Shown here: one piece after another, positions 16,997 to 25,270 of the stretch | Position numbering within the stretch: the first letter of the stretch is position 1 | How the letters are laid out: each line of letters starts with the position of its first letter | Assembly (NCBI GenBank): GCA_047971485.1 | Contig: JBKDZR010000064.1 | Location: 1 to 50,277, forward strand | Length of the DNA: 50,277 nt | Direction: 5' to 3' | From: JBKDZR01 sp047971485 | GTDB taxonomy: Bacteria > Pseudomonadota > Alphaproteobacteria > Rhodobacterales > Rhodobacteraceae | The notes under the pieces: generated by a model | Databases searched by the model: none | What the model was told of the DNA's origin: nothing | Seen by the model: the letters and a program-made list of their open reading frames with translations, nothing else | Position numbers and translations under genes: made by a program

Positions 16997-17175
16997 CGGA
17001 AAGAATATGAAAAATTCCTTTTAAATTTATACACTTACAGAGTAATCATAGATCCCTTAACTATATATCTAACTCATATCTAACAGAACCGGATCCAGAC
17101 ACCCCTTGGATTGCGCGTGACCTCTGAATTTTATTGCCTTGAAAATATGGAATAATTCAGGATTCATGTCTTTTT
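16990..17175. other. AT-rich origin region (oriV unwinding tract, DnaA-box-like site)
   Basis: Directly after the iterons comes the most AT-rich stretch of the window. It contains TTATACACT (17027-17035), an 8/9 match to the DnaA box TTATNCACA, and two 9-bp direct repeats ATATCTAAC (17065-17073 and 17076-17084) 11 bp apart. Iterons, a DnaA-box-like site and an AT-rich tract between repA and parA together make this the best candidate for the replication origin. Confidence 0.65.
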
Positions 17176-17182
17176 TTCTTCC

Positions 17183-17194
17183 ATATGCGCATAT
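17183..17194 (+). promoter_or_regulatory. Palindrome upstream of parA (candidate partition-operon operator)
   Basis: ATATGCGCATAT is a perfect 12-bp palindrome about 95 bases before the parA ATG, with a half-like repeat CATATG near 17220. ParA proteins with an N-terminal DNA-binding domain often repress their own operon at such a site. The role is inferred from position. Confidence 0.4.
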
Positions 17195-17289
17195 TTTTGG
17201 TACTTTACAGAAAACACGGCATATGGGTTGGGGCTTTCTTCTCTGAGAAAGGGTATTCCGCCCGAGGAACAAAGCACCGGGCAACCATC

Positions 17290-18675
17290 ATGACCCCCAA
17301 ATCCACGACCCCCCCTTACTACAACATCGCACCCGACATGGCCCTGGCAGAACTGGGCAATCCTGTCGGTACCGGTGATTTTGCTGAGGCCGCCCGCATG
17401 GCTGCCGAAGGCCGGGCGGATCTGGTCTCGCGCGGGTTGAACCCGGAGGGCCGGAAAACCCTGCGGTTGTTTTCAACCTGGGAAATCACCCGCTATCTGA
17501 TCCCCCTGGCCACCCCCCATTTCCGCCGCGTGCTGAAGGCCAATCCCGACTTGCCCCAGGGCCGATCCGAAACCGAAGGCGGGGCCAAGTGGTTCACCCT
17601 GGAAGAGGTGCTGATCCTGCGCGCCTTCTTCGCCAAGGAAGGGTCCAAGGCCAAGCACTACCTGCCCTACCGTCCCAAGGGTCTGCCGGCCAAGATTGTC
17701 GCCGTGGCCAACTTCAAGGGCGGTGTCGGCAAGACCAGCACGGCGGCGCATTTGGCCATGTCGGCCGCGCTGGATGGCTATCGGGTGCTGGTGATCGACC
17801 TGGACAGCCAGGGCTCCATGACATCGGTCATGGGCGGCATGGTCAGCGATGAATGGCAGACGATTTTTCCGCTGCTGGCCCGGGATTATGCCGAAAGCCT
17901 GCAAGCCGAAAACCGCACCCGCATGGGCCGGGGCGAGCCCCCCCTGACCCTGGATGAAACCCTGGCCGATGCCCTGAAGATCAGCGCCGGGGATTTGATC
18001 CAAAAGACCCATTGGCCAACGATCGACCTGATCGGGGCGCAGCTGAACCTGTATTGGGCCGAGTTCCAGATCCCGGTCTGGCGCATGGCCCTGCGAGGCT
18101 GGAAGCTTTGGGATGCCCTGACCAACCGGCTGGAACGTGACGGCATTCTGGACAGCTATGATCTGGTGATCCTCGATACGCCCCCCGCCCTTGGCTATCT
18201 CACGATCAATGCCCTGTCGGCCGCCGATATCCTGTTGGTGCCCATGGGGGCCAGTTTCCTCGAATTCGATTCCACCGGGCGGTTTCTGGACATGCTGCAT
18301 TCCACCTTTTCCTCGATCGAGGACAGCGAAAACATCGCCGCCCGCGCCCTGGGCCAGCCTGAACTGCATTTCGAATGGGATGCGGTGCGGGCCATTGTCA
18401 CCCGGTTCGATGCCACCCAGCAGATGGAGATGGCCAATCTGATGCAGGCCTATATCTCGCCCTACATGTCGCCCTACCGGCAGGATTTCACCGCGCTGGT
18501 CGGACAGGCCAGCGAACAGGTAGCCGGGATCTATGAAGCCGATTACCGCGATTTCAACCGCGATACCTATATCCGCGGGCGCGAAACCTTTGATGCCACA
18601 TATGCCGCGTTCAAGAAGTTGCTGGTCGGTGCCTGGCGCCGAGATGAGCTGGCCGCCAGCACGGAGGCATCCTGA
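17290..18675 (+). CDS. parA: ParA partition ATPase with N-terminal DNA-binding region
   Basis: A 461-residue ParA. Residues about 55-125 (TWEITRYL to FTLEEVLILRAFFA) form the N-terminal helical, probably HTH-bearing region of long type Ia ParA proteins. The deviant Walker A motif is KGGVGKTS at 143-150, followed by the Walker A' strand VIDLDSQGSMT and Walker B VILDTPPALG. The enzyme moves ParB-bound plasmid copies over the nucleoid. The start at ATG 17290 was chosen because the frame upstream (17185-17289) is origin DNA with poor coding character. The stop overlaps the parB start (TGATG), so the two are co-translated. Confidence 0.93.
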   Translation: MTPKSTTPPYYNIAPDMALAELGNPVGTGDFAEAARMAAEGRADLVSRGLNPEGRKTLRLFSTWEITRYLIPLATPHFRRVLKANPDLPQGRSETEGGAKWFTLEEVLILRAFFAKEGSKAKHYLPYRPKGLPAKIVAVANFKGGVGKTSTAAHLAMSAALDGYRVLVIDLDSQGSMTSVMGGMVSDEWQTIFPLLARDYAESLQAENRTRMGRGEPPLTLDETLADALKISAGDLIQKTHWPTIDLIGAQLNLYWAEFQIPVWRMALRGWKLWDALTNRLERDGILDSYDLVILDTPPALGYLTINALSAADILLVPMGASFLEFDSTGRFLDMLHSTFSSIEDSENIAARALGQPELHFEWDAVRAIVTRFDATQQMEMANLMQAYISPYMSPYRQDFTALVGQASEQVAGIYEADYRDFNRDTYIRGRETFDATYAAFKKLLVGAWRRDELAASTEAS

Positions 18676-19709
18676 TGGCCCGCCGTCGCCTGACCCCTGC
18701 CCGTCCGGGTGTCGCGCCCAATCCCACGGCAAAGGACAGCCCGGATCCCCAGCGTTTCGCGCGCGAAACAGCCCAACCCGGCCCCTTGCCCCCGATCGCC
18801 CGGGTTGCAGGGGACAGTGCCGACAAGGCCGCGCTTCAGCGCATGGTCGAGGGGATGGAAGAGGCCAGGGCCTCAGGCCGGATGATCATTGATGTGCCGC
18901 TGGCGGATGTGGCCCCAGGCTATCTGCTGCGCGATCGCGTGCAGATCGACGCCGAGGAAATCGCCGCGCTCAAGGCCTCAATCCGCGCTCATGGTCAACG
19001 TGTGCCGGCGGAAATTACCCCCGCCCCGCAGGACGGTGAGGATCCCCGGCCCTGGGGGCTGATCTCGGGGTGGCGGCGTCTGCGTGCCCTGAGCGAATTG
19101 CATGCCGAGACCGAAGATCCCCGCTTTGCCACCCTGCGCGCCCTTGTCCGCCCGCCCGAAGGCGCCGCCGACAGCTATGTGGCCATGGTCGAGGAAAACG
19201 AGCTGCGCGTCGGGATCAGCTATTATGAACGTGCCCGTCTGGTTCATGAGACGGCGGCGCTTGGGGTTTTTGCCGATGTGCCGGCGGCCCTCAGCGGTTT
19301 GTTTGCCACGGCCAGCCGGGCCAAGCGCTCCAAGATCGGCAGCTTCATCGAGATCCATCAGGCCCTGGGCCATGATCTGCGCTTCCCCGCCGAGATTCCG
19401 GAGCGGTTGGGTCTGGCCGTGGTCGCGCGGCTGCGTGCAGAGGGGCCGAACATGTTCCGGACCGCCCTGACCCGGGAGAAGCCGGAAACCGCGGCGGCCG
19501 AGATCGCCGTGCTGACGCGCCTTGTCGCTGCCACGCCGCGCCCTGTTTCGCGTGCGAAACACGTGGCTGACCAGGAACAATTGACCTCGGATCTGGCCTG
19601 GGCGGTAAAGCGCCGCAAGGGAGATCTGGTACTGACCCTGTCAGGAAAGGGGGCCAATGAGGCGCTGGTTGACCGGCTGCGCCGGATCCTATGCGATCCC
19701 CCTGACTGA
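18675..19709 (+). CDS. parB: ParB partition protein (CTPase clamp)
   Basis: A 344-residue ParB/RepB-type protein. The N-terminal domain carries the CTP-binding arginine box in the form GWRRLRA (132-138) where chromosomal ParB has GERRxRA, and a second box EENELRVGISYYERA in place of the usual ENxxR motif. The middle part (about 200-250) is the helical parS-binding domain (KRSKIGSFIEIHQAL), and the C-terminus should dimerise. Two copies of the presumed parS palindrome lie inside the coding sequence and a third just after the stop. The Glu-to-Trp change in the arginine box occurs in a place that touches CTP and is worth noting, though plasmid ParB/RepB proteins vary here. Confidence 0.92.
   Translation: MARRRLTPARPGVAPNPTAKDSPDPQRFARETAQPGPLPPIARVAGDSADKAALQRMVEGMEEARASGRMIIDVPLADVAPGYLLRDRVQIDAEEIAALKASIRAHGQRVPAEITPAPQDGEDPRPWGLISGWRRLRALSELHAETEDPRFATLRALVRPPEGAADSYVAMVEENELRVGISYYERARLVHETAALGVFADVPAALSGLFATASRAKRSKIGSFIEIHQALGHDLRFPAEIPERLGLAVVARLRAEGPNMFRTALTREKPETAAAEIAVLTRLVAATPRPVSRAKHVADQEQLTSDLAWAVKRRKGDLVLTLSGKGANEALVDRLRRILCDPPD
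18754..18769. promoter_or_regulatory. Presumed parS site 1 (inside parB)
   Basis: GTTTCGCGCGCGAAAC is a perfect 16-bp palindrome. It shares GTTTC...GAAAC ends with the chromosomal parS core (GTTTCACGTGAAAC) but has two extra central base pairs. Confidence 0.7.
19545..19560. promoter_or_regulatory. Presumed parS site 2 (inside parB)
   Basis: GTTTCGCGTGCGAAAC differs from site 1 at one central base and is identical to site 3. It lies near the 3' end of parB. Confidence 0.7.
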
Positions 19710-19717
19710 AAAGAGAT

Positions 19718-19733
19718 GTTTCGCGTGCGAAAC
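19718..19733. promoter_or_regulatory. Presumed parS site 3 (after parB)
   Basis: GTTTCGCGTGCGAAAC is repeated eight bases after the parB stop codon, outside any gene, so here the sequence cannot be explained by protein constraint. Confidence 0.75.
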
Positions 19734-19833
19734 GCGCCCTTTGAACGATTTCCTGACAGCTTCCCCCTATACCCTTGCCTGAGGGCCATCCTTGCGGTCT
19801 GAACAGATCACCCTGTCCCGGAGACATCTTGCC

Positions 19834-20850
19834 ATGCGCCACGCTTTCATCACCGGAGCCGCCGGCTTTATCGGATATCATCTGGCCCGTCATCTGCTTG
19901 ATCAGGGGTGGCGGGTGACCGGCTATGACGGGATGACCGATTATTACGATGTGGCGCTGAAGCGTGCCCGCCTGCGGCAACTGGACGAAAACGCAGCCTT
20001 CACCTTCCACGAGGCGATGCTGGAGGATGCCGATCGGCTGCGCCACGCGGTGCTGACGGCCCGCCCCGATGTGATCATCCATCTGGCTGCCCAAGCCGGT
20101 GTGCGCTATTCCATCGAGAACCCTCGGGCCTATCTGGACAGCAACATCGTTGGCAGTTTCAACCTGATGGAACCGGCACTGGAGGTGGGGGTGAAGCATC
20201 TGCTGATGGCCTCGACCTCTTCGGTCTATGGCGCCAATACCAAGATGCCCTATGCCGAGACCGATAAGGCCGACACCCAGATGTCGTTTTACGCGGCAAC
20301 GAAAAAGGCCAATGAGGCAATGGCCCATGCCTGGGCGCATATCCATGGCCTGCCCATTACCATGTTCCGGTTCTTCACGGTCTACGGGCCATGGGGGCGG
20401 CCGGACATGGCGTTGTTCAAGTTCACCAAGGCGATCCTCGAAGGTCAGCCCATCGATGTTTACAATCATGGTGAGATGTGGCGCGATTTCACCTATGTCG
20501 ACGATCTGGTGCGCGGCATCGGCCTGCTGATCGATTGCGTGCCGGCTGCGCCCGGCGCGGGGCGAAGCGGCGGTGTTGCCCAGGACAGCCTCAGCCCGGT
20601 GGCGCCTTGGCGGGTGGTGAATATCGGCAATTCGAATTCAGTCCGGCTGACTGACTTTATCGAGGCGATTGAGGCCGCGACGGGCCGCACCGCGGTGCGC
20701 AACCTGATGGACATGCAGCCCGGGGATGTGCCCGCAACCTGGGCGGATGCGGGGGTGCTGAAGGCACTGACCGGCTATAGCCCCCGGACCGATGTCACCG
20801 AAGGCGTGGCGCGCTTCGTGGCCTGGTATCGGGATTTCTACAAGGTCTGA
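19834..20850 (+). CDS. UDP-glucuronate 4-epimerase-like NAD-dependent epimerase
   Basis: A 338-residue extended short-chain dehydrogenase. The N-terminal Rossmann motif is GAAGFIG (residues 7-13), the substrate region reads VRYSIENPRAYLDSN, and the catalytic set is Ser-Ser before VYG (STSSVYGANTKMPY) plus the YxxxK motif YAATK. The segments FFTVYGPWGRPDMALF, FTKAILEGQPIDVYN and DFTYVDDLV are typical of UDP-glucuronate 4-epimerases, which make UDP-galacturonate. The ATG at 19834 was chosen because it places the Rossmann strand correctly; a TTG at 19792 adds only 14 extraneous residues. It stands alone just after the partition module and would supply an acidic sugar to the EPS genes. Confidence 0.88.
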   Translation: MRHAFITGAAGFIGYHLARHLLDQGWRVTGYDGMTDYYDVALKRARLRQLDENAAFTFHEAMLEDADRLRHAVLTARPDVIIHLAAQAGVRYSIENPRAYLDSNIVGSFNLMEPALEVGVKHLLMASTSSVYGANTKMPYAETDKADTQMSFYAATKKANEAMAHAWAHIHGLPITMFRFFTVYGPWGRPDMALFKFTKAILEGQPIDVYNHGEMWRDFTYVDDLVRGIGLLIDCVPAAPGAGRSGGVAQDSLSPVAPWRVVNIGNSNSVRLTDFIEAIEAATGRTAVRNLMDMQPGDVPATWADAGVLKALTGYSPRTDVTEGVARFVAWYRDFYKV

Positions 20851-20946
20851 GGGTTTCCACCGGGCGTGCCCGGACAGGCCTTGGGGGCAATCGCTGCGGT
20901 GTATCGTGGCCGTACCTTGCCGGCGATCGGCTGCTGTTCTTTGCAA

Positions 20947-20971
20947 AACGGACGATCGTAAATGGTCCGTT
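20947..20971 (+). terminator. Inverted repeat after the epimerase gene
   Basis: AACGGAC (20947-20953) and GTCCGTT (20965-20971) form a 7-bp stem with an 11-base loop, about 100 bases after the stop. There is no T-run directly after, so a terminator role is weak. The rest of the 20851-21082 gap shows no gene. Confidence 0.3.
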
Positions 20972-21082
20972 CTCATGATTATTGATATCTTATCCTTATC
21001 GTAAGTGATGAGACGGGCAAAAAGACCGGCCAATGCTGCGCGTTATGTGGGTTTTCTGCGTCTTGCCTTTCTATGGCCATGA

Positions 21083-22018
21083 TTATTGGTGGATTATTCC
21101 AGGGTTTTTTTCAGGATCTGCATGGATGATGTCTTGCAGTTCCTTCAGCAGCACATGGGCCGCCGGAGGCAGCTGGCCGTTGCGCCGGCGATAGATGCGA
21201 AATTCGCGGGCCCAGGCCAGATCGGGGATGTCCAGGCGAACCAGACGGGTCTGGGCGACCTCATGGTGGACCAGCCCGCTGGGCATCCAGCAAATCAGCC
21301 CCCCCAGCGTGGCCAGTTGCTTGAGCATGTTGACCGAGCGCGATGCGGCGGCCGCCGGTCTGGGGTCCAGGCCCCGGCTGAAGAAGCGGCGCTGCCATTC
21401 GCGGGTCAGGGGGGTTTCATCGGTGGGCAGAACCCAGGGGTGCCGGGCCGCCGCCTCCAGCGAGATTTCCGCGCACCCGGCCAGGGGATGATCCGGGGCG
21501 GCAAAGGCGCCGATCTCATCGTGCAGGATCTCGGTGCAGGCCAGGGTGATCTCGGGGTCGAAATAGGGTTCGGGGGAAATGGCCAGGTCCACCTCGCCGC
21601 GTTTCAATGCCTCCAGCAGCTTGTCCTCGATCGCCTCGACGATCTGGGCCTGCAGGGCCGGACGGGTGATCAGCATCCGATGCAGGGCGGTGGCCAGATG
21701 CCCCGAGGCCAGGCTGCCGACTCCGCCCACCCGGACGATGCCGACACTGGCCCCGCGCAGGGAATCGATCACCTGTCCGGCGTTTTCGATCTCGGCCAGG
21801 ACCAGGTTGGCATAGGGCAGGAAGGCTTGTCCGTAGACATTCGGCGCCACCCCGGTGGGGGTGCGATCGAACAGGGGCACGCCAAACCGGTCTTCCATCC
21901 GCCGGATGATGCGGGTCACAGTGGGTTGGTTCATGTTCAGTTGCCGGGCGGCGCGGCCGAAACTGCCCGTTTGGGCACTGGCAAGAAAGACGGACAGGCT
22001 GCGGGAGTCCCAGATCAT
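21083..22018 (-). CDS. LysR-type transcriptional regulator
   Basis: A 311-residue LysR protein starting MIWDSRSLSVFLASAQTGSF. The winged HTH (residues about 3-62) has the usual AARQLNMNQPTVTRIIRRME recognition region, and the rest is the periplasmic-binding-like effector domain (EVDLAISPEPYF, HPLAG, PWVLPTDETPLTREW). The minus-strand frame is open much further upstream, but the start at 22018 gives the exact LysR N-terminus. It is divergent from the benzoylformate decarboxylase gene with a 114-bp shared promoter region, so it most likely controls that operon in response to its aromatic substrate. Confidence 0.9.
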   Translation of the reverse strand: MIWDSRSLSVFLASAQTGSFGRAARQLNMNQPTVTRIIRRMEDRFGVPLFDRTPTGVAPNVYGQAFLPYANLVLAEIENAGQVIDSLRGASVGIVRVGGVGSLASGHLATALHRMLITRPALQAQIVEAIEDKLLEALKRGEVDLAISPEPYFDPEITLACTEILHDEIGAFAAPDHPLAGCAEISLEAAARHPWVLPTDETPLTREWQRRFFSRGLDPRPAAAASRSVNMLKQLATLGGLICWMPSGLVHHEVAQTRLVRLDIPDLAWAREFRIYRRRNGQLPPAAHVLLKELQDIIHADPEKNPGIIHQ

Positions 22019-22132
22019 GCGAAATCGGTATGGGTTTTGTCGAAAAATGGCAATTCCCAAAGGGGGGCGGATCGGGCACCAAAGATGCCGCAGAGGTGAG
22101 GAGGGCCCGGCCCGGCCGGGATAGGGGAGACG

Positions 22133-23719
22133 ATGACCAGGACTGATGCCCTGACCGGGACCGTACGTGATGCGGTTTTTCAGATTTTGCGCCACCACGG
22201 CATGACAACGATTTTCGGTAACCCGGGGTCCACCGAACTGCCACTGTTCACCGAATTGCCCGAGGATTTCCAGTACCTGGCCGGCTTGCAGGAATCCGTC
22301 GTCGTGGCCATGGCTGATGGCTATGCCCAGGCCCGGCGCGGCCCGGCACTGGTGAACCTGCATTCGGCGGCGGGGGTAGGCCATGCCATGGGGGCGATCT
22401 ACAGCGCCTATCGCAATCGCGCGCCGGTTGTGATCACGGCTGGTCAGCAGGCACGCCCCCTCTTGCCGGGGGATCCGTTCCTGTTTGCGGAATCACCGAC
22501 CGAGTTGCCCAAGCCCTATGTCAAATGGGCGATCGAACCGGCCCGGGCCGAGGACGTGCCGGCGGCCATTGCCCGCGCGGCCCAGATTGCCTGTTTGCCG
22601 CCGGCGGGGCCGGTGTTCGTCTCGGTGCCGATTGATGATTGGGATGCGCCTTGTGCTGCCCCGATCTTGCGCAATGTGGCCCCTTCGGGGGCGGCTGAGG
22701 ATACGGCATTGGCGGCTTTGTCCGAGCGGTTGAACGCGGCCAAGGATCCGGTCTTTGTGGTCGGGTCCGGGGTTGATCTGGATGGTGCCTGGGATCAGGT
22801 TGTGGCCTTGGCGGAACGTTACCAGGCCCCGGTCTGGGTGGCGCCCCTGGCCAGCCGCTGTTCCTTTCCCGAAAGCCACCCGTTGTTCGCCGGGTTCATG
22901 GCGGCGACCGAGGCGGCGGTGTCCGGGCATCTGGCGGGGCATGATCTGGCGCTGGTGCTGGGCGCGCCGGTGTTCCCCTATCACTATGAGATGCCAGCCG
23001 AGGATCCTTTCGCCGGGGTCGAGATCTTCCAGATCGTCGAGGATCCCCATCAGGCGGCGGGGGCGCTGCAGGGCACGGCCCTGGTCGGCGGCCTGCGCCT
23101 GTCGCTGGATCGGCTGCTGGCCGGGGCCGGCCCGGCGCGGCCAGAGCGCGGGGTCCCCTTGCGCAAGCGGCCCAAACCGGCGCCGTCCAAGGGGATCATT
23201 ACCTCGGCCATGGCCCTGGAAACCCTGACCGAGATCCGTCCGCGCAACGGTCTGGTTGTCGAGGAAGCGCCGTCCAGCCGCGATGCTGTCCATGATCATC
23301 TGCCGATCGACCGGCCCGGGGGGTTCTTTGCCACGGCCAGCGGCGGTTTGGGCTTTGCCTTGCCCGCAGCGGTCGGCGTGGCCCTGACCGAACCGGAGGA
23401 AAAGGTGCTGGCCATCGTCGGGGACGGATCCTCGATGTATGCGGTTCAGGCAATCTGGAGCGCGGTGGAATACGGTGCCGAGGTGGTTTTCGTGATCATG
23501 AACAACGGCGGCTATCAGGCGCTCAAGGGGTTTGCCGGCAACAAGCCCGTGGTTGGCTGTGAGATCGGCCACCTGTCCCTGGCTGCCCTGGCCGAGGGGC
23601 AGGGTTGTCCGGCCCGGTGTATCACCAGGCCCGAGGATCTGGCCCCCGCCCTGCGCGAGGCCTTTGCCGCCAGGGGCCCGCGCCTGGTCGAGATCATGCT
23701 GGATGGCCACGGGGCCTGA
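22133..23719 (+). CDS. mdlC: Benzoylformate decarboxylase (ThDP-dependent)
   Basis: A 528-residue thiamine-diphosphate enzyme. Residues known from Pseudomonas putida benzoylformate decarboxylase are at matching places, offset by seven: Ser33 in FGNPGSTELP (Ser26), Glu54 in LQESVVVAMADGYA (Glu47) and His77 in NLHSAAGVGHAMG (His70); His284 in APVFPYHYE stands for His281. The C-terminal ThDP/Mg motif runs from GDGSSMY to IMNNGGY. The reaction is phenylglyoxylate to benzaldehyde plus CO2. GGGGAGA precedes the ATG at 22133. It opens an operon with TRAP transporter genes and an aldehyde dehydrogenase, which supports this role over other ThDP decarboxylases; a substituted benzoylformate is possible. 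Confidence 0.88.
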   Translation: MTRTDALTGTVRDAVFQILRHHGMTTIFGNPGSTELPLFTELPEDFQYLAGLQESVVVAMADGYAQARRGPALVNLHSAAGVGHAMGAIYSAYRNRAPVVITAGQQARPLLPGDPFLFAESPTELPKPYVKWAIEPARAEDVPAAIARAAQIACLPPAGPVFVSVPIDDWDAPCAAPILRNVAPSGAAEDTALAALSERLNAAKDPVFVVGSGVDLDGAWDQVVALAERYQAPVWVAPLASRCSFPESHPLFAGFMAATEAAVSGHLAGHDLALVLGAPVFPYHYEMPAEDPFAGVEIFQIVEDPHQAAGALQGTALVGGLRLSLDRLLAGAGPARPERGVPLRKRPKPAPSKGIITSAMALETLTEIRPRNGLVVEEAPSSRDAVHDHLPIDRPGGFFATASGGLGFALPAAVGVALTEPEEKVLAIVGDGSSMYAVQAIWSAVEYGAEVVFVIMNNGGYQALKGFAGNKPVVGCEIGHLSLAALAEGQGCPARCITRPEDLAPALREAFAARGPRLVEIMLDGHGA

Positions 23720-23754
23720 CCCGCGATTGCACCACACTCTTGGAGGAGAGAGAG

Positions 23755-24777
23755 ATGACCCGTCATACCGCTTTGGCCACAACCCTGGCCGCGACCCTTG
23801 CCCTGACTGTCCCGGCCCTGGCCCAGGACAAGCCGGTCAACCTGCGCTTTGGCAGTTGGGTCGGGGCCTCGCATCCGCTGATGGAGGGCACCCAGCCCTG
23901 GATGGATGCCATCCATGAAGCCTCGGGTGGTTCGATCACCATCACGCTTTACCCGTCGCAACAGCTGGGCAAGGCCGCCGATCACTATGATCTGGCCCGC
24001 GATGGCATCGCCGACATGACCCTGGTCAATCCGGGCTACAATGCCGGGCGGTTCCCGGTGATTTCCTATGGCGAGATCCCGTTTCGCTTCACCGATGGGC
24101 AAAAGGGCAGCCAGGCGCTGGATGCCTGGTATCGCGATTATGCCGCCCAGGAGATGAAGGACGTCAAGTTCTGCATGGCCTTCATCCATTCGCCGGGGAC
24201 GATCCACAGCACCAGCCCCATCACCGGCCCCGAGGATCTGGCCGGCAAGAGCATCCGGCCGGCCAATGGCACCCATGGCCAGTATCTGGCCGGGCTGGGG
24301 GCGACCTCGATCCAGGCTTCGGCGGCGGAAATGCGCGATCTGCTGAGCCGCGGCACCGCCGATGGCACGGCCAGCCCCTACAGCTCGCTGGTGACCTGGG
24401 GGGTGGCCGATGTCGCGGTCAACCATCTGGATCTGCCGATGTATGCGGCCAATTTCGTTTATGTCCTTTCGCCCGTTGCCTGGGCCCGTCTCAGCCCGGC
24501 CCAGCAGCAGGTGATGGAAGATCACTGCAGCACCGAATGGGCCGGTCGCATCGTCGCGCAATGGGTGGCCGAGGATGTTGAGGCCCGCGCCGATCTGGAG
24601 GCCGACCCGGCCCAGAATTTCGTGACCCCCAGCGACGCCCAGCGTGCCGCCTGGATCGACGCCACCGGCCCGGTTCTGGACCGCTGGCGCACGGCGATGG
24701 CGGCTGGCGGCTATGATGCCGAGGCGCTGGAGGCTGGGTTCCAAAAGGCCGTGGCCGATCATGACGCCGGCTTCTGA
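23755..24777 (+). CDS. dctP: TRAP transporter substrate-binding protein (DctP family)
   Basis: A 340-residue periplasmic protein with a clear Sec signal (MTRHTALATTLAATLALTVP, cleavage after ALA-Q about residue 23). The mature part has the DctP fold markers: RFGSWVGASHPLMEG, ITLYPSQQLGKAAD and the conserved region LAGKSIRPANGTHGQYLAGL, including the Arg that usually binds the ligand carboxylate (in IRP). The start at 23755 is fixed by GGAGGAG and the signal peptide. It follows the decarboxylase by 35 bases, so the ligand is probably benzoylformate, mandelate or a related aromatic acid. That assignment is inferred from the operon. Confidence 0.9.
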   Translation: MTRHTALATTLAATLALTVPALAQDKPVNLRFGSWVGASHPLMEGTQPWMDAIHEASGGSITITLYPSQQLGKAADHYDLARDGIADMTLVNPGYNAGRFPVISYGEIPFRFTDGQKGSQALDAWYRDYAAQEMKDVKFCMAFIHSPGTIHSTSPITGPEDLAGKSIRPANGTHGQYLAGLGATSIQASAAEMRDLLSRGTADGTASPYSSLVTWGVADVAVNHLDLPMYAANFVYVLSPVAWARLSPAQQQVMEDHCSTEWAGRIVAQWVAEDVEARADLEADPAQNFVTPSDAQRAAWIDATGPVLDRWRTAMAAGGYDAEALEAGFQKAVADHDAGF

Positions 24778-25270
24778 GCCAAAGGGGGGATTGGCGGGGC
24801 CCATGCCCCGCCTGATCACCGCGATCGAGATGATCGCCGGGTTGTTCCTCGGGTTGATCGCGCTGCTGACCGTCACCGAGGCGGTGATGCGCTATGCCCT
24901 GGGCATGCGGGTGCCCGATGCCTACGCCTTTGCCACCGCGCTGCAGGGCATCGCCATTGCCTGGGGGATCGCCTGCACCACCTGGATGCGGCGGCACATC
25001 ACCGTCGATGCCTTCTGGGAACTGGCCCCGCCCCGGGTACAGGCGGCGATGAACGTCTTTGCCTCGGCGGTGACCTTCGTGGCCATGTCCATGCTGATGG
25101 GAATGCTGTGGCGCAAGACGGGTCAAAGCATGGTCAGCGGCGAGGTGTCCAACGATCTGATGTGGCCCCTCTGGCCGGTGGTGATGGCCACCACCCTGGG
25201 CATCGCGGCCGCTGCCCTTCTGGGGCTGATGCGGCTGATCCGTGACATTTTGGAAATCAGGACCCTGTGA
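24761..25270 (+). CDS. dctQ: TRAP transporter small membrane subunit (DctQ family)
   Basis: A 169-residue protein with four hydrophobic helices, beginning after a short cytoplasmic lead (LITAIEMIAGLFLGLIALLT) and containing the family's central VMRYALGMRVPDAYAF and WGIACTTWMRRHITVD regions. It overlaps dctP by 17 bases. A second possible start, ATG 24803, would remove 14 residues and also keeps all helices. The stop overlaps the dctM start (TGATG). Confidence 0.88.
   Translation: MTPASEPKGGLAGPMPRLITAIEMIAGLFLGLIALLTVTEAVMRYALGMRVPDAYAFATALQGIAIAWGIACTTWMRRHITVDAFWELAPPRVQAAMNVFASAVTFVAMSMLMGMLWRKTGQSMVSGEVSNDLMWPLWPVVMATTLGIAAAALLGLMRLIRDILEIRTL

Noticed and set aside
16840..17289. Riboswitch or small RNA in the repA-parA gap
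   Set aside because: The repeats and AT-rich tract are better explained by an iteron origin; an antisense copy-control RNA cannot be excluded but no promoter-terminator pair was found.
22019..22384. Longer LysR protein starting upstream
   Set aside because: The added residues have no LysR character and run through the divergent promoter into mdlC.
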